From Bacillota bacterium (GTDB lineage Bacteria; Bacillota; Clostridia; Lachnospirales; Lachnospiraceae), in assembly GCA_023423335.1 (NCBI GenBank), contig JAFAFU010000045.1, positions 1-64,000 on the forward strand: 64,000 nucleotides of DNA, read 5' to 3'. This document shows, in pieces, positions 61,012 to 64,000 of the stretch. Under the pieces are notes generated by a model. It made no database searches, had not been told where the DNA came from, and saw only the letters and a list, made by a program, of their open reading frames with translations. Positions within the stretch are counted from its first letter, which is position 1. Each line of letters starts with the position of its first letter. The translations under genes and the position numbers were made by a program.

Positions 61012-62553
61012 ATGAGAAAGAAATTAATCAAAGGATCCATCCGGTTAAGACTGGTATTGGTATTTGCTTTTACTACAGGTGTAGTATTTTTTGCCAACAT
61101 GTTTATGTACTATAACATCAACCGGTCTATTAATACGATTGATAAGGTCTATGTCAGCAACATAGGACTAAATGAGCTGCTGGATTCCCTTTCAATGCTG
61201 CAGGACTATGTCCATGAATATCTGAATACGAAGACTACGGATTCCTTAGAGAACTATTACCGGAGCGAGCAGAACTACCGGGATCTGATTGATGACCTCA
61301 AGGCGGATGCGGCAGATAACGATATGCTGATCATGCAGAAGAACATCAAGAATATGTCAATGACTTACCTTGACCTGGTGGGTCAGACCGTGGATGCCAA
61401 GAGGGGCAGGAACATTGAAAAATTAAAGTTGAAGGATGAAGAAGCTACCAGCATGTACAACTATATCAGGACCTATATCAATAACCTGAATAATGTACAG
61501 TTTAAATATAACGCCAATAATTATGAGCTGTTACGGATGTCCTTAAGCTACCTGGAGGTAATATCCACATCCGTATTACTGGTAATCATGGTGTTCAATG
61601 TAGTTCTGATCATCATTGTGACCAGAAATATTACCGGTCCGCTGATGAGGCTGACTGAGGCTGCCAATGAGGTGGCGGCAGGTAATTTCGAAGTGGATCT
61701 GGTCCATGTGGAATCCTCGGATGAAGTGGAGATCGTGACAAAGGCGTTCAATACCATGACTGTCAGCATCCACCAGTATATCATGAAAACCAGGGAAAGC
61801 ATGGAATTGGAAAGCCGGATGAAGGAAAAGGAATTGATCATGACAAACCATTTAAAGGATGCGCAATTAAAATATCTGCAGGCCCAGATCAATCCCCACT
61901 TTCTGTTTAATACGCTGAATGCCGGTGCCCAGCTGGCTATGATGGAGGGGGCGGACAAAACAACCCTGTTCATCGAAAATATGGCGGATTTCTTCCGGTT
62001 CAATATGAAGAGTTTTGACCAGGACTCTACGATACGGGATGAGATTAAGCTGGTAGACAGTTATATTTATATTCTGAATGTCCGGTTTGCCGGTGGGATT
62101 CATTTTAATAAAGAGATAGATGACAGTGTTCTTGACGTACGGGTGCCCAGCATGATTTTACAGCCCGTGGTGGAAAATGCTGTGAACTACGGAATCAGGG
62201 ACATTGAATATGAAGGAGAAATTCGGCTGACTGTCAGTAACGAGGGGAATGGGATTGACATTGCCATATCGGACAATGGTACCGGGATGGATCAGGATAC
62301 GATTGACCGGGTAATGAGAGCTACCTTAGAGGGAGGCAAACCCTCCGGTGATGTCAATATTACAAAGGATTCCAATGGAATTGGTCTGGGCAATGTTATC
62401 AACCGGCTCAGACTGTATTATGACCAGGAGGATATATTTGAGATACACAGCTCCGGACGCTTCCAGGGTACCAGGGTGACCATACACATTCCCCGGAAGA
62501 AGGAACTCCCTAAGGAGATTATCGAGGAAGTTCCTGCGGATATCTATATGTAA
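61012..62553 (+). CDS. LytS/YesM-type sensor histidine kinase
   Basis: 513 residues. Two membrane helices (~15-36 and ~178-205) around a helical extracellular domain, HAMP (~205-260), coiled linker, H box QINPHFLFNTLNAGAQ (H296) and GHKL ATPase with LQPVVENAVNYGI, SDNGTGMDQ and GIGLGNVINRLRL. Pairs with the downstream AraC-type regulator and the upstream sugar-binding protein (50-base gap). Confidence 0.93.
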   Translation: MRKKLIKGSIRLRLVLVFAFTTGVVFFANMFMYYNINRSINTIDKVYVSNIGLNELLDSLSMLQDYVHEYLNTKTTDSLENYYRSEQNYRDLIDDLKADAADNDMLIMQKNIKNMSMTYLDLVGQTVDAKRGRNIEKLKLKDEEATSMYNYIRTYINNLNNVQFKYNANNYELLRMSLSYLEVISTSVLLVIMVFNVVLIIIVTRNITGPLMRLTEAANEVAAGNFEVDLVHVESSDEVEIVTKAFNTMTVSIHQYIMKTRESMELESRMKEKELIMTNHLKDAQLKYLQAQINPHFLFNTLNAGAQLAMMEGADKTTLFIENMADFFRFNMKSFDQDSTIRDEIKLVDSYIYILNVRFAGGIHFNKEIDDSVLDVRVPSMILQPVVENAVNYGIRDIEYEGEIRLTVSNEGNGIDIAISDNGTGMDQDTIDRVMRATLEGGKPSGDVNITKDSNGIGLGNVINRLRLYYDQEDIFEIHSSGRFQGTRVTIHIPRKKELPKEIIEEVPADIYM

Positions 62554-62592
62554 CCATTTCAATGATTGCGATTATGCGGATAGGAGTATCGA

Positions 62593-64000
62593 ATGTATAA
62601 AATTATGCTGGCAGACGACGAAGGTATCGTAATTGATTCCCTGAAATTCATTATAGAAAAGAATTTTGGAGAAAGCTGCACCGTGGAATCAGCCCCCACC
62701 GGCAGGAGCGTAATTGAGCTGGCAGAAAAGTTCAAGCCGGATATCGCCATTATGGATATTCAGATGCCAGGCATCAACGGGATTGAAGCCATGAAAGAGA
62801 TAAGGAAAACCAACGGGTCTATTATATTCATTGTCATGACGGCCTTCGATAAATTCAATTATGCCAAGGAAGCGATTAATCTTGGGGTTCTGGAATATCT
62901 GACGAAGCCGGTGAACCAGTCGGTTATTACCCAGGTACTAAAGAAGGCAATGGATCATATCGATGCGGAACGTAATAAACGAAGCAATGATCTCTTGATC
63001 CGTGAGAAGCTGGAGATTGTCATACCGATTATTGAGAGTGATTTTATCTATGCCGTATTATCCGGAGACGATTTTGCAAGGGAGAAGGATAACTTCCGTA
63101 ACCTGCTGGGAATCAAGGAAGACCACGGGATGATAATGGTTATGGAATTCGGAGATTCCCTGGTGGACGGAACATTGACCAATCCGGTTGGAATCAGTGT
63201 GAAGGCCCAGTCTTTCTACTCAACGATACGGGAGAGTCTGAAGGAGGAGCTGAACGGTATTGTCGGACCCATCATGGTCAATAAGATCGTTGTGTTCCTC
63301 CCCTGCGATAAGCCGCAGCTGGAATATGATGAACGTATCATGCTGATAGAAAAATCCAGAAGGCTGATCAGGGAGCTGACCAAGCGGATCGATGTCCAGT
63401 TCAAGATTGGTATCGGTTCGGTCACACCACTGCACAAGCTGTCGGATTCCTATAAGGAAGCCATCAATGCGGCACGAAACAGCAAGGGCAGGGTTGCCCA
63501 TGTCAAGGATTTGCCGATTGGCTGTGAATATGAAGAGGATTATCCCATCGAGACAGAGAGTGCCCTGTTTGACCGGATTGAAAAGGGAGATCTGGATGGG
63601 ACGAAGACGGAAGCGAATCTGTTTTTTGACTGGATGGTGGAGCATTATCCCGACTGTGAGATGGACATTAAGCTGAAGGTATTGGAATTTATCCTTTTTG
63701 CAGAGCAGAAAGCATTCCTGAGCGGCGGTATGACGTATTATTTCAGGTATCGTAAGGATTACCTGCAGACGATAATCGGGATGGACAGCTATGAACAGCT
63801 GCGCAAATGGTTTATCGATAAGGTAACTGAGGCCTGCCGGAATATCATAACGAAGCGGGAAGAACAGGCCAGCGGCATTATAAAGAAGGCAAAAACCTTT
63901 ATTGAGGAAAATTATCATAAGGATATTTCCCTGGATGAGGTATCAAGGATCGTGGATATCAGCCCGTATTATTTCAGTAAGCTGTTTAAGGAGGAAACGG
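62593..64000 (+). CDS. YesN-type response regulator with AraC output (runs off right edge)
   Basis: 469 codons seen. The receiver (1-~120) has D8/D9, phospho-acceptor D55 in DIAIMDIQMPG, MTAFD and YLTKPVN. A middle region of ~270 residues follows, and the first AraC helix-turn-helix begins near 435 (KDISLDEVSRIVDISPYYFS) before the sequence ends. ATG 62593 follows AGGAGTATCGA. It should activate a sugar transport operon just beyond the window (inference). Confidence 0.92.
   Translation, partial: MYKIMLADDEGIVIDSLKFIIEKNFGESCTVESAPTGRSVIELAEKFKPDIAIMDIQMPGINGIEAMKEIRKTNGSIIFIVMTAFDKFNYAKEAINLGVLEYLTKPVNQSVITQVLKKAMDHIDAERNKRSNDLLIREKLEIVIPIIESDFIYAVLSGDDFAREKDNFRNLLGIKEDHGMIMVMEFGDSLVDGTLTNPVGISVKAQSFYSTIRESLKEELNGIVGPIMVNKIVVFLPCDKPQLEYDERIMLIEKSRRLIRELTKRIDVQFKIGIGSVTPLHKLSDSYKEAINAARNSKGRVAHVKDLPIGCEYEEDYPIETESALFDRIEKGDLDGTKTEANLFFDWMVEHYPDCEMDIKLKVLEFILFAEQKAFLSGGMTYYFRYRKDYLQTIIGMDSYEQLRKWFIDKVTEACRNIITKREEQASGIIKKAKTFIEENYHKDISLDEVSRIVDISPYYFSKLFKEET

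Overview
The window looks like chromosome from an anaerobic, spore-forming, low-to-mid GC Clostridia of the Lachnospiraceae type, near Lachnoclostridium/Anaerocolumna. This is inferred from gene content and protein style, not from a search. The signs are Rex, a Re-type citrate synthase next to NAD-type isocitrate dehydrogenase, class II xylose isomerase, rubredoxin, a ferritin-like protein, FeoA-FeoA-FeoB with a Cys-rich partner, PadR with a membrane partner, and canonical TTGACA-17-TATAAT promoters with strong AGGAGG ribosome binding sites.

Layout. 1-6.3 kb is a damaged polymorphic-toxin locus: an RHS core cut at its 5' end, a nuclease-like tip in another reading frame, and one or two immunity-type genes. 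It is framed by direct repeats, a near-identical 146-bp immunity-gene tail and an older ~195-bp tail of the neighbouring gene. 6.3-13.4 kb holds two unknown genes, luxS, an AgrC/LytTR-type two-component pair, a HAD phosphatase, trpS and a 2-hydroxyacid dehydrogenase. 13.4-18.4 kb has a 270-bp palindromic repeat and a polyamine ABC operon (regulator-potABCD) with a palindromic operator. 18.5-24.5 kb has aroC, a Gly/Cys-rich small protein, a cupin, a metallo-beta-lactamase-fold lipoprotein, an AraC regulator and a cytoplasmic subtilase. 24.5-28 kb is a Fur-box-controlled iron(II) uptake operon. 28-37 kb has PadR plus its membrane partner, xylA, ferredoxin, rubredoxin, and a tRNA sulfur/t6A modification cluster (cysteine desulfurase, TtcA-like, TcdA). 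37-43 kb has a chemoreceptor and the citrate synthase/icd/GntR group. 43-52 kb has an ABC-F ATPase, rex, acpS, NAD(P)HX repair, alr, a mazF-type toxin without antitoxin, and a CBS/CNNM protein. 52-64 kb has trkA-trkH, rlmH, redox and stress genes, cspA, a cell-wall amidase and, at the right edge, a sugar-binding protein/histidine kinase/AraC-type response regulator trio of the XylFII-LytS-YesN type.

Themes. (1) Intergenic spaces are unusually rich in perfect hairpins. One dispersed family ends in GGCGGCAGATGGAGGTTA and hands a ribosome binding site to the gene behind it (upstream of the MBL lipoprotein, the FeoB-associated protein and, inverted, the ABC-F gene). (2) Several small genes under 60 codons are clear on inspection: rubredoxin, a FeoB-associated protein, a two-helix membrane peptide and a charged peptide. 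(3) Central redox and carbon regulation is concentrated here (Rex, GntR with an operator over the citrate synthase promoter, xylose isomerase plus a probable sugar-sensing three-component system). No rRNA, tRNA, CRISPR array or intact insertion sequence was found.
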